Program-made: the position numbers and the translations under genes
The notes under the pieces: model-generated
Seen by the model: the letters and a program-made list of their open reading frames with translations, nothing else
Databases searched by the model: none
What the model was told of the DNA's origin: nothing
Part shown: piece after piece, positions 1 to 7,201 of the stretch
How positions within the stretch are numbered: the stretch's first letter is position 1
Layout: the number at the start of each line of letters is the position of its first letter
Assembly: GCA_024998685.1 (NCBI GenBank)
Contig: JACOEH010000046.1
Location: forward strand, 1 to 39,810
DNA: 39,810 nt
Direction of reading: 5' to 3'
From: Nitrospira sp.
Lineage (GTDB): Bacteria; Nitrospirota; Nitrospiria; Nitrospirales; Nitrospiraceae

Positions 1-60
1 GAAGAAGTGTCGAAAAATGCTTAACGATGTGTCCGCAAAACCCTGGGAAGTCCAACGCTC

Positions 61-1368
61 ATGTTGTCACTCGACAACTGGTATGCCGAACCGATGCGTT
101 ATTGGAATGTTGAAGAGCCAGCGAAACTTTCCGGCTTGCCGACGAATACCACCGATATCCTCCGTCGCATTCGTGAAGGCTTGGAAGAGTCCGTGAAGTT
201 AACTCTGCGCTCGGATGTGCCTGTCGGAGTCGCGCTGTCCGGGGGGATCGATTCCGGGGCCATTGCCGCTCTGGCCCAAAAGAATTCCTCGGAACCTGTG
301 CATGCGTTTTCCGTCGGGTATCCTGGTCGTCCTTCTTATGATGAACGCGACCAAGCGCAGGCATTGGCCAAACAACTCGGGATGATTTTCCACGAGGTGG
401 AGTTACCTGTTGGAAGCTTTGTGGATTTTTTCCCGCAGCTTGTGCGTGTCATGGACGAACCAATTGCAGATTCCGCGGCCTTTGGACATTATGCTGTGCC
501 CAAGGTGGCTGCTGACCTGGGAATCAAGGTGCTGCTGAACGGTTTGGGTGGGGACGAACTGTTCTGGGGCTATCCAGGGGTCACACAGACTGTGGCCACT
601 AACCAAATCTTGGCCACGTCACCATTATTGAATGCAATCCTCCCTCTGACAGCTTCGCCCGGCATCCAGCGATTTCTTAGTAAGGTGACGCGCCACCCTC
701 GTGTCCCGTCCGTGTGTCAGCGCTGGGCATCGCTACTGTATGGAGTGAGAACGTTAGCGAAGCCGGTTCAGCACCTGCACTTCCCTGAAGCTTGGCCACA
801 TTTCAAAGAAACGTTTGCGATTAAGCACATGGTCTATGGTCCTGCCATGTGCGCGATCAGCGAGCAGAATCCCTTCAAACCAACCGATATCGGTCCACGC
901 ACAGTGGAGCAACTGCCAGCCGCCGTGATTCGTCTGCTGTTCGACACGTGGTTGGTGTCAAATTGTCTCTCGCTAGGAGATCGAGTTAGCATGAGCGTGG
1001 GAGTGGAAACACGCCTGCCCTTCCTTGATGTCAGACTGATTGAGTTAGTGATGGCATTGCGCCGTCAACAGCCTGATCACATGTTGGGGCAGAAAGCCTG
1101 GTTGCGTGCTGCGCTGAAGGATCTTCTCCCTGAGGAAGTGTTGGCCCGCCGAAAAGCTGGATTTCAGCCCCCGGTATGGAAGTGGTTATCGGGTGTCGTT
1201 GCGCGTTACGGTTACGATCTGCACGAAAGCAGCCTGACAACAGTCGGTATTCTAGACCCCAACAGGATCGATCACGTGCTGAAGATGTCTTGCCATGGCT
1301 TGTCGAGCCTGTATTTCGCTTATAAGCTGGTGCTGCTTGAAGAGTGGCACAAAGGGGTAGTGGGGTAA
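61..1368 (+). CDS. Asparagine synthetase (AsnB-like), synthetase domain only; 5' part closed by a stop
   Basis: The 435-residue frame matches the C-terminal synthetase half of glutamine-hydrolysing asparagine synthetases, which transfer ammonia to an adenylylated carboxylate. Visible motifs are the PP-loop LSGGIDSG near residue 60, a variant GLGGDELFWGY near 162, DRVSMSVGVETRLPFLD near 310 and RRKAGFQPPVWKW near 360. The first residues, up to about MRYWNVEE, look like the linker that normally follows the N-terminal glutaminase domain. That domain would lie left of the window, but this frame is closed by TAA at 22-24. The 60 bases before the ATG read as a poorly matching linker spread over several frames, which suggests a frameshift. 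The ATG at 61 is therefore probably an internal Met. AsnB-like proteins of this type sit in exopolysaccharide loci, where the true acceptor is unknown. The family call is firm; whether the gene is intact is doubtful. Confidence 0.75.
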   Translation: MLSLDNWYAEPMRYWNVEEPAKLSGLPTNTTDILRRIREGLEESVKLTLRSDVPVGVALSGGIDSGAIAALAQKNSSEPVHAFSVGYPGRPSYDERDQAQALAKQLGMIFHEVELPVGSFVDFFPQLVRVMDEPIADSAAFGHYAVPKVAADLGIKVLLNGLGGDELFWGYPGVTQTVATNQILATSPLLNAILPLTASPGIQRFLSKVTRHPRVPSVCQRWASLLYGVRTLAKPVQHLHFPEAWPHFKETFAIKHMVYGPAMCAISEQNPFKPTDIGPRTVEQLPAAVIRLLFDTWLVSNCLSLGDRVSMSVGVETRLPFLDVRLIELVMALRRQQPDHMLGQKAWLRAALKDLLPEEVLARRKAGFQPPVWKWLSGVVARYGYDLHESSLTTVGILDPNRIDHVLKMSCHGLSSLYFAYKLVLLEEWHKGVVG

Positions 1369-1377
1369 CACAATCCG

Positions 1378-1530
1378 CTAGAAGAGGGTATAGATGAACG
1401 GCGCAACCGCAGAACCTTAAGTAAGGACGATCAACATACCGAATGAGAGCAGTACCAGCAAAATCGGCAGCAACCAGAACTTTTTCCGTTCCCTCATAAA
1501 CACCCACAGCTCTCTCACGAATTGGCCCAT
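1378..1530 (-). pseudogene. DUF5989 small membrane protein, interrupted by an in-frame TAA
   Basis: Reading the minus strand from ATG at 1530, after a good GAGGGGAG ribosome site, gives MGQFVRELWVFMRERKKFW followed by one strongly hydrophobic segment. This is the small single-pass DUF5989 family, about 50 residues, found beside SxtJ, carbamoyltransferase, AsnB and SGNH genes. Codon 38 is TAA (1417-1419). Directly after it the same frame continues GSAVAPFIYTLF and then TAG at 1378-1380. From memory, family members read LTQGSAVAPFIYTLF here, so a single CAA-to-TAA change explains the stop. Truncation removes the last 12 residues after the membrane segment. The function of DUF5989 is unknown. 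The frame is convergent with the AsnB-like gene. Confidence 0.72.
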
Positions 1531-1703
1531 GATGTTGCTCCCCTCACCACATGTGAGAACCACACGACATGAAACAGACGGGTACTCTCTTGCACCACAT
1601 GCAGAAGCCACCCCCTCTGCCAGACATTTGGTAAACATCTATCCTAATCCCATCTCAAGGCACTGGCGTCGCGTAACTCGCACCTTGCGCGGCCTCTGTT
1701 CAG

Positions 1704-1955
1704 TTATCTCTGACCGACCATCATGGTTGGAGGAGACTTCTTAGCCCAATAGTCCACAATGTCGTTGGCCATGTGTTCCGCCATCACGCGATGGCCTTCC
1801 GCATTGGGATGGCTGTCGATCTTGGAGTTTTCGACTGACGATTCGTTGAGCCCCTCAAACCAGGGTGCCATGTCTCGGACCGGTATCTCGGAGGCATGGA
1901 GAAGCACATCGTCTGGAGTACCGGGTTGCTCGACAGTATGGTCCGAGACGGTTCA
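1704..1955 (-). pseudogene. C-terminal fragment of an SGNH/GDSL hydrolase
   Basis: The minus-strand frame ending in TAA at 1704-1706 contains DSHPNAEGHRVMAEHMA, the D-x-H-P-N-x-x-G-H block that carries the catalytic Asp and His of SGNH esterases/lipases. The open frame reaches back only to a stop at 1953-1955, so the Ser-containing GDS block and most of the roughly 200-400 residue enzyme are missing. The break lies just beside the start of the divergent lipoprotein gene at 1975, which suggests a deletion or insertion joint. SGNH, DUF5989 and AsnB genes co-occur in surface-glycan loci, so this fragment, the broken DUF5989 gene and the AsnB-like frame probably derive from one former cluster. 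A GTG at 1905 could only start a 67-residue peptide without active-site Ser. Confidence 0.65.
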
Positions 1956-1974
1956 TTTTGACCCAGGAGGCCGT

Positions 1975-2361
1975 ATGCGGATCGTGATAGCGTTGCTCGT
2001 TGGATTCCTGTTTGCCGGGTGTACCACGATTGGTTCGACTTCCTTGAAAGATATCCCAGCAGATTGGCCGCCTGTCGGAGCCACCAAGGCAGAGATCCAG
2101 TCGCGTCTCGGCCCCCCTTCCACTCAATCTGTCACGTTGCAAAACGGCGTAGAACGTGAAACGTGGGGGTACCACTAGGCCCGTGCGGAGATGAATCCGT
2201 TGTTATTTGTGCCTGGCGTAGGACTCATGGTCGCGGCGAGCGGTGAAGGGGTGTCCACCGATGGGATGGGGCTAACCATTGCGTTTGACGTTGAAGGGAA
2301 GGTCATAGGTCGATCGATCTCGAAAATACACACTGGGCCACAACCTTTCAGCCCACTATAA
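1975..2361 (+). pseudogene. Small lipoprotein (SmpA/OmlA-like), interrupted by an in-frame TAG
   Basis: ATG at 1975 follows AGGAGG by five bases. The product starts with a lipoprotein signal, MRIVIALLVGFLFAGC, with the lipid-bearing Cys at residue 16. A segment like the SmpA/OmlA or DUF799-type fold follows (AEIQSRLGPPSTQSV, ERETWGYH). Codon 68 is TAG (2176-2178), but the frame goes on for 60 more sensible codons (ARAEMNPLLFVPGVGLMVAA, then FDVEGKVIGRSI) to TAA at 2359-2361. This is what one base change in a 127-residue lipoprotein gene would produce. The 67-residue truncated product could still be made and lipidated. The family assignment is tentative; the lipobox and the continued frame are seen directly. 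Confidence 0.6.
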
Positions 2362-2780
2362 GCCGATCTCGTCAGCTATCATAAAAAGCTGTGATGCGAT
2401 TGATCTGCCTAAGACGGAGAGTCTGGTTGGTCATACGATGGGCTTCATTTATCGGTTAGGCGTCATGCGGCAAGCACCGTCCCGTGGATTGTGAAGGTGA
2501 GAGAGGGGCCAATATAGGCTATCAACGATGGGTTGAGCGCCTCGGTAAGTTGGGTACCTGTGAGGAGCGACCTGAATGGAGAGCGATGCCGTACTGTGGC
2601 GCAAAGCCTCCCAGACAGGCGAAAAGAGCGACGACGACACGGCGAGACGAGTGCTTCGCACGAATGGTCAGTCTGCTTCATGAGAATCCGACGTCTCTAG
2701 ATATTAACCCTACGTGTTCCCAGCGTGTTCTCTTGACAACACAATTGACCTCAATTCCCCTGAAGTGCACTGACCAGAAC
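2362..2780. other. Stretch without a convincing gene
   Basis: About 420 bases lie between the broken lipoprotein gene and the RadC remnant. Short open frames exist on both strands, but none has a ribosome site, a signal peptide or a recognisable motif. I see no tRNA or long inverted repeat. Given the broken genes on both sides, it is most likely eroded element DNA. Confidence 0.4.
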
Positions 2781-2819
2781 TGAGTCCGAAAACAGCCAGA
2801 CGCCGCTCCTGAAGCGTGG

Positions 2820-3005
2820 TTTCGCTGCACGGGCAAGGCTTGTGGAGAAGGCTCGGAAGGGCTTACAAAACGCCTGCGGGAAGCCGGAGACTTACTTAGC
2901 ATCAGGCTGCTCGACCATCTCATTCTCGGTGACGATTTCGTTGCCGACCGTGCGAAACAGCGGTTCGCTGTTGTAGAGGTATTGGCAGTACTCTCTTCCC
3001 CAAGT
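2820..3005 (+). pseudogene. C-terminal remnant of a RadC-family (JAB/MPN) protein
   Basis: In the plus frame from 2820 the stretch LTKRLREAGDLLSIRLLDHL, followed by ILGDD, resembles the end of RadC proteins, whose usual form is LTxRLxEAGxLLGIxxLDHxIxGD. The HNHPSG metal-binding block expected about 20 residues upstream is not recognisable in this or the adjacent frames. After GDDFVADRA the sequence no longer resembles RadC. No start codon with a ribosome site serves this frame. RadC homologues are common cargo of phage and integrative elements, which fits the neighbouring integrase. This is a relic; the exact ends are approximate. Confidence 0.5.
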
Positions 3006-3258
3006 GCTCCCTCGGGACTCCAGCATACCCGATCCCACACGTTCCTTTCTTTTCTGCAGCCCCCTACCTTTTCGGTATGGTCAAAAATGCTGAACCCTCT
3101 CATAAGTGCCACTCGCGAGAATTGTGCGGAGCAGTCGGTCGGCTCACTCGACCGCATGTGTAAAGCCTGACGTGAAAGGCTGCCGCACAGACGACCCCGA
3201 CAACAGAGGGATTGAGAAGCATGTCTTTTCAATGGGCGAGAACTTAGTAGGGGAATTC

Positions 3259-3531
3259 ATGACACTCTTAACAATTTTTGAGGCAGCGAAGTTTTTGAGG
3301 CTTACAAAACGGACCCTCTATCAGCGAGTCGATATCCCTCGGGTTCGCTATGGGCATCGTGTCATGTTTGTAAAAGAAGATCTTGAAAGTTGGGTCAGAA
3401 GTTTATGTGAGGGCGGTGTGGTGAAAGACCTCGATGAGCAAGGAGTCCTGCCGAAGCCCGTTGACGGCAGACCTGGCAAGGTCTACCATCGGAACCCTTT
3501 GTTTGTGTTGCCTCGTCACAAAGGCCTGTGA
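3259..3531 (+). CDS. Excisionase/AlpA-like helix-turn-helix protein
   Basis: This is a 90-residue protein beginning MTLLTIFEAAKFLRLTKRT, the MerR-like winged-helix pattern of excisionases and AlpA-type proteins (E-A-A-x-x-L-x-x-x-x-x-T-x-Y). It is followed by a basic wing, IPRVRYGHRVMFVKEDLESW. Such proteins bind DNA near attachment sites and steer the integrase toward excision. ATG at 3259 is chosen because AGGGG lies six bases before it and the HTH pattern starts there. The open frame extends upstream to 3106, but that part has no motif. The stop overlaps the integrase start (TGATG), so the two genes are translationally coupled, as usual for xis-int pairs. Confidence 0.72.
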   Translation: MTLLTIFEAAKFLRLTKRTLYQRVDIPRVRYGHRVMFVKEDLESWVRSLCEGGVVKDLDEQGVLPKPVDGRPGKVYHRNPLFVLPRHKGL

Positions 3532-4763
3532 TGAATATTCAGCGCATCAATACTCCAAAGGGAACACGATCGATTCTGACCTATTGGTATCGTGGAAAAC
3601 GCTATCGACCGGTCCTTGGGTATAACTTGACGCTCGATCGTGAACGAGAGAGTGCTATCGAAATCATAACTGCGATTCATGCGAATTGGTCCGAGCACGA
3701 AACAAAGCAAGCTCCTATCGCTATGACTGGGCAGCCTGCAACCCTGACGTTTGCTGACTTTGTCCCGATTTACCTTCAATATCTTAAAGCCAAGCGACCG
3801 AAGAACGACGGGCGGAATCAAACCGTTCTGACACACCATCTTATTCCGCATTTTGGCCACAAGAAGCTCTCGGATATCCGCCTTGAAGATGGATTGGCTT
3901 ATCTGGAAAAGCGTCGCTCCGTTTTGATCGGCCCAGAGGATAAGAAACGACATGTGGCTCCAGGGACGATTGAGCGAGAGTGCGCAACTCTTATGGCGGT
4001 GCTGAACTTAGCTGTAGATATGGACCATCTGGATAAGAATCGACTCAAACGTTTGCCCGTGCCTGAATATGTGAAGCGTGAGCGGATTGTCGAAGGCTGG
4101 GAGCTGCTCAAAATCCGTGAAGCCGCTTCACCGAATGTGTGGCGGCTTGCGATGGCCGCGCTGCAGATCGGCCTTCGAGAAAACAAGTTGATTGAGATCC
4201 ATGAAGAGTGGCTGATGCAACGGGGAGACGGCTGGTGGGTGGTTCCCTCGCCAGGCCAGACAAAAATCAAAGGGGTGCCCAAAATGGTTCCTCTCAACAG
4301 TCTGGCTTACGAGGCGTTGTTCGGAAAAACTCCAAGAATCGGTGGGCGTTTCTTTCATCAATGGAAAGACGGGAATTCCTTCAAACATACCTGGATGCGA
4401 ACCTGTGAGCGGGCAGGGGTTCACGATCTGCACTTCCACGATCTTCGCCATACCTTCACGACCTGGCTTACACAATGTGGTGTGGATTACGCTGTGATCC
4501 AGACGTTAAAAGGAGAGCCGCTACCTGGTTCGGCGAAGTATTACATTCACAATTGGAACGCTCGATTGCGGGATGCAGTGACACGGCTGGAAGCGTTTAC
4601 GAAGGCAGTTCTAAGCGGGGAAAACGATGTTCAGGTGCCAGTTACTGCCACTTGGGTGCCACTTGCCAATGAGTCGGAATCTCTAAGTATGCGAAAAATG
4701 GTGCCGAGGGACAGAATCGAACTGTCGACACCAGCCTTTTCAGGGCTGTGCTCTGCCAACTGA
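3528..4763 (+). CDS. int: Tyrosine recombinase / phage-type integrase
   Basis: A 411-residue site-specific recombinase that would integrate or excise the element. The N-terminal part (about 70-175) looks like a SAM-like core-binding domain. The catalytic part carries Arg217 in LQIGLRENKL and H304-D-L-R307-H in the second box. The Tyr nucleophile is Tyr338 or Tyr339 in SAKYYIH. The usual LGH box before the Tyr is altered to LKGEPLPG, so the third catalytic His is not evident. The gene starts in overlap with the excisionase-like gene. Its last roughly 20 codons (VPRDRIELSTPAFSGLCSAN) are read from the tRNA-Phe gene on the opposite strand, as is common for integrases of elements inserted at a tRNA 3' end. 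The integrase therefore marks the right end of an island extending left. Confidence 0.88.
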   Translation: MMNIQRINTPKGTRSILTYWYRGKRYRPVLGYNLTLDRERESAIEIITAIHANWSEHETKQAPIAMTGQPATLTFADFVPIYLQYLKAKRPKNDGRNQTVLTHHLIPHFGHKKLSDIRLEDGLAYLEKRRSVLIGPEDKKRHVAPGTIERECATLMAVLNLAVDMDHLDKNRLKRLPVPEYVKRERIVEGWELLKIREAASPNVWRLAMAALQIGLRENKLIEIHEEWLMQRGDGWWVVPSPGQTKIKGVPKMVPLNSLAYEALFGKTPRIGGRFFHQWKDGNSFKHTWMRTCERAGVHDLHFHDLRHTFTTWLTQCGVDYAVIQTLKGEPLPGSAKYYIHNWNARLRDAVTRLEAFTKAVLSGENDVQVPVTATWVPLANESESLSMRKMVPRDRIELSTPAFSGLCSAN

Positions 4764-4774
4764 GCTACCTCGGC
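4699..4774 (-). tRNA. tRNA-Phe (anticodon GAA), CCA encoded
   Basis: Read on the minus strand from 4774, a standard cloverleaf folds. The acceptor stem is GCCGAGG/CCTCGGC and the D arm is GCTC-AGTTGGCA-GAGC. The anticodon stem is CAGCC/GGCTG with loop CTGAAAA, anticodon GAA. The T arm is GACAG-TTCGATT-CTGTC, then discriminator A and an encoded CCA at 4699-4701. Total length is 76 bases. The 3' half is overlapped by the end of the integrase frame on the plus strand, which marks the tRNA as the attachment site of the element to the left. Confidence 0.95.
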
Positions 4775-5028
4775 ACAAAGGAAATTCGGTCTTTCAGCGC
4801 CGGATTGTTCCCATATTTGGGAGACCGGCCAACATCCCGCGCATCTTACCAAGGTCGCACATCTGACTTCCACATCTTTTGCGCGCATGCAACGGTTCTT
4901 CTAGGCGTACTGCTTGTATGAAGTCGGTCGCGTTTCGCCAGCAACACAATGAGCAACTCAGAGTAGAGAGTTCATGGCCTGGAGTGGAGAAACGGTAGTT
5001 GGGGCATAGAGACTGGTAGCCGAGGTCG

Positions 5029-5700
5029 TTAGACCGGTGTGGCACGGACATGATGCGCGTGGATCAGGAGCTTTTGTCGATTGGGTACGCCGACCTTGTC
5101 GAAAATGCTTGTCATGTGGTGCCGGACCGTGCTGTCACTGATCGACAACTTGTAGGCGATATCTTTGTTCGAGAGACCCTGCTTTACCAAGCGGATAATC
5201 TCGCGTTCCCGATCGGTCAAGGCTTCGGGCCACCCAGGCGGCGGTGGGTCGGATTCCACTTGCCTTGTGAAGGCGAGCTCGAGGCCCATCTTTCCCACGC
5301 TCTCCCGCTCCAACGCGGCCGAGGGCTTTGCGGCGGCATACAGCGCCTCGATTACCGCGAGTACGACTTCCGGCGGCTGCACCTTGAGGATGATGCCGTC
5401 GACGCCGGCGGCAAATGCCTCGCGCGTGCGGTCCTTGTCCCCGAGCCCGCACAACAACACGATCTTACTGGTCGGAATGGCTTCCCGAATCTGTTTGATG
5501 GTGCCGAGGACGTCGTGCTCGGTCTCCAGATCCAAAATGAACACATCGGGGCGACACTCGGCGAGGAGCCTCTCCTGGTGTGGGAGCACAACCATTGGGA
5601 TGGTTGCGCTGCTCTCGAGAATTTTCTGCAAGCCCAACCACACGAGACATTGATTGCTTAGAATCCCGATCGTGAGCGTTGGCATCGCGTCGGCGGACAT
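5029..5700 (-). CDS. LuxR/NarL-type response regulator with atypical receiver
   Basis: A 223-residue protein with a receiver-like domain (about 8-125) and a C-terminal LuxR HTH (about 155-215: LTDREREIIRLVKQGLSNKD, then DSTVRHHMTSIF). Asp57 in FILDLE and Lys108 in GIILK occupy the phosphoacceptor and conserved-Lys positions. The acidic pair that normally binds Mg near residues 15-16 is replaced by Ser-Asn (GILSNQCL). The Thr/Ser switch residue near 86 is Cys or Gly. Phosphorylation may therefore be weak or absent. ATG at 5700 follows AGGAGG closely; Met6 is an alternative start. The gene points away from the polysaccharide locus across a 620-base gap and could regulate it. That link is inference from position. 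Confidence 0.85.
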   Translation of the reverse strand: MSADAMPTLTIGILSNQCLVWLGLQKILESSATIPMVVLPHQERLLAECRPDVFILDLETEHDVLGTIKQIREAIPTSKIVLLCGLGDKDRTREAFAAGVDGIILKVQPPEVVLAVIEALYAAAKPSAALERESVGKMGLELAFTRQVESDPPPPGWPEALTDREREIIRLVKQGLSNKDIAYKLSISDSTVRHHMTSIFDKVGVPNRQKLLIHAHHVRATPV

Positions 5701-6321
5701 ACTGCCTCCTAGTTCAAGACGAAAGACCGGATACTATTGAAACGGCTTCATATGGGTGTCGGTGGCTTGTGCTACGAGACGTGCTCGGCGAATGGATATC
5801 CTCCGTCAACATGACTAAATAGCTCGCTGGTCGGAGAAATCCTGCAAGGATCTATGCAGCCTTATACTGGAATCTGATTACTTGTTCCAATTGGTACTGC
5901 TGTACTGCGCATTCTCGCCTAGTTTCCTTGTCCATATGACCTCAGGGAAGACCTATCTTGTGTAATCCTCAGCGGGGCTGAATGCTACCACCCATTCGTA
6001 GGGGATATAACAGATGACTTGCCAGAAGGTAGTGAATTTCACCAATTCGAAACCACTCAATGGGAGTACTTTCTGTGGTCTGACAAAAGTGCCAGCTATG
6101 GATACACACAATCTAGACATTTGTCCTATGGTCTAGAGCATAAATTACCTGTAATGAGTAGGGCCGTAAGATTCTGTATCTATCGTCATTCAGCTGTATG
6201 ACTGTAAAAGCATACAGCTCGCTGGCTCTGAAAAATGAGTGGGACTCACAGGGCGAAGCTATGATCACTACCTGTAAGGATGGGTGCGCCGCACGGCACG
6301 CACAGGTAAGGATAACCGGAG
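5701..6321. promoter_or_regulatory. Long AT-richer intergenic leader before the polysaccharide locus
   Basis: These 621 bases separate the divergent regulator and NusG-like genes and contain no credible gene. The small frames at 6019 and 6198 lack motifs and good ribosome sites. The stretch is visibly AT-richer than its neighbours and holds several palindromes: CCAATTGG near 5890, two TCTAGA sites near 6113 and 6132, and the strong inverted repeat at 6192-6219. It is the natural place for the locus promoter and for a leader RNA acted on by the NusG-like protein. I could not identify a secure -35/-10 pair or a -24/-12 pair. Confidence 0.5.
6192..6219 (+). repeat. Perfect 9-bp inverted repeat in the leader
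   Basis: AGCTGTATG (6192-6200) and its exact reverse complement CATACAGCT (6211-6219) are separated by ten bases. In RNA this forms a hairpin about 100 bases before the NusG-like start codon; in DNA it could be an operator for a dimeric regulator. No T-run follows, so it is not a simple terminator. Confidence 0.6.
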
Positions 6322-6837
6322 ATGGAACAGGAAGCAATCTCAAAGACGGATCGCCGATGGTATGCCCTCCAGACCCATTCTCGCCATGAGAAACAAGTTC
6401 GTGACCGACTGCTGGCAGTGGGGATAGAACCCCTGCTTCCATTGGGCAAGCAATGCCGCCAATGGTCCGACCGAAAAGTGTGGACGATGCTTCCGCTATT
6501 TAGTGGGTATTGCTTCGCCAATTTTGCGTTAGCCGGGAGTCTTGCTGTTCTCCAAACACCGGGCGTCGTCCGCATTGTCGGCACGGTGAGACCCGAACCC
6601 ATTCCGGATGAAGAAATCGCCGTTCTACAACGAGTTTCGTCGGTCAATCCCATGATGGAACCCTGTGACTACCTCACTGAAGGCACATGGGTTGAAGTGA
6701 TACGAGGTCCGCTTGTCGGTCTTCGTGGCCAACTCGTACGACGGATGAATCACCATGGATTGGTGATCCGCGCCTCCATCTTGCAGCGAGCTGCGCTTAT
6801 CCATATCGCGACCGACGAGGTTGCGCCCGTGCTGTGA
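6322..6837 (+). CDS. NusG-family specialised antitermination factor (RfaH/LoaP/UpxY-like)
   Basis: A 171-residue protein. Residues about 10-110 form the NGN domain (RWYALQTHSRHEKQVRDRL, then LPLFSGYCFANF and TPGVVRIVG). Residues about 118-168 form the KOW domain (EGTWVEVIRGPLVGLRGQLV). Paralogues of this kind bind RNA polymerase and let it read through terminators in long surface-glycan operons, usually after recognising a leader DNA or RNA element. As first gene of a roughly 33-kb one-directional locus it fits that role. It is clearly shorter in its linker than housekeeping NusG. ATG 6322 is preceded by AAGGATAACCGGAG. I cannot tell from sequence which subfamily (RfaH, LoaP or UpxY) it belongs to. 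Confidence 0.85.
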   Translation: MEQEAISKTDRRWYALQTHSRHEKQVRDRLLAVGIEPLLPLGKQCRQWSDRKVWTMLPLFSGYCFANFALAGSLAVLQTPGVVRIVGTVRPEPIPDEEIAVLQRVSSVNPMMEPCDYLTEGTWVEVIRGPLVGLRGQLVRRMNHHGLVIRASILQRAALIHIATDEVAPVL

Positions 6838-6910
6838 ACCTCCATACCTTCTCTTCCTCTCCACTCTTTTTACGGATGGGGGACAACGACAGGGGGGAGA
6901 ACCGGCAGCC

Positions 6911-7192
6911 ATGCTCAAACCCCGCTTTACTCAAGATCAAATAAGAGTCATAGTCTCGGAACTAGTCGATGGCCGAATGGCTGGAGAAATCTCTCGTCGG
7001 TATGGGATTTCTATAAGTACCCTGTACCGCTGGCGGGCGAAGGTTGCCGGTGAACGACAACCGGATGATAAAGAGCGGTTACGTTTATTGGAGGATGAAC
7101 ATCGACGGCTGAAAAAACAATTTGCCGAGCTGACGCTTGATTACGCAACGCTTCGGGCTGCCTTGATCCGAGATGTGAGGGGAGACTGTTAG
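6911..7192 (+). CDS. Solo IS3-type OrfA-like HTH protein
   Basis: A 93-residue protein with the HTH_Tnp_1 pattern of IS3/IS407-group OrfA: RFTQDQIRVIVSELVDGRMA, then ISRRYGISISTLYRWRAKV. A leucine-rich coiled coil follows (RLRLLEDEHRRLKKQFAELT, DYATLRAAL). In an insertion sequence a DDE OrfB would follow by frameshift. Here no OrfB, no -1 slip site and no flanking inverted repeats are visible, and the Wza-like gene starts within about 10 bases of the stop. It is either a relic or a co-opted DNA-binding protein. ATG 6911 is chosen because the family starts there; the open frame reaches back to 6821, but overlaps the NusG-like gene. Confidence 0.7.
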   Translation: MLKPRFTQDQIRVIVSELVDGRMAGEISRRYGISISTLYRWRAKVAGERQPDDKERLRLLEDEHRRLKKQFAELTLDYATLRAALIRDVRGDC

Positions 7193-7201
7193 AGAGAATT
7201 G

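Noticed and set aside
1975-2361. TAG and TAA as recoded codons rather than mutations
   Set aside because: All other genes in the window use both as ordinary stops, including several tight overlaps; decay is simpler.
2678-3232. 184-codon open frame on the minus strand
   Set aside because: No motif or ribosome site; low-complexity Ser/Arg/Cys composition typical of an antisense frame, and it overlaps the plus-strand RadC remnant.
1-4690. Second copy of the tRNA-Phe 3' end as left attachment site
   Set aside because: Looked for the GTGCCGAGGGACAG stretch and did not find it; the other end must be outside the window.
5040-5060. TGGCAC-containing sequence resembling a sigma-54 promoter
   Set aside because: Spacing from GG to GC is twelve, not ten, and it lies at the 3' end of the regulator gene.
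5050-5661. 203-codon plus-strand frame
   Set aside because: Antisense shadow of the response regulator, whose receiver and LuxR domains are clear.
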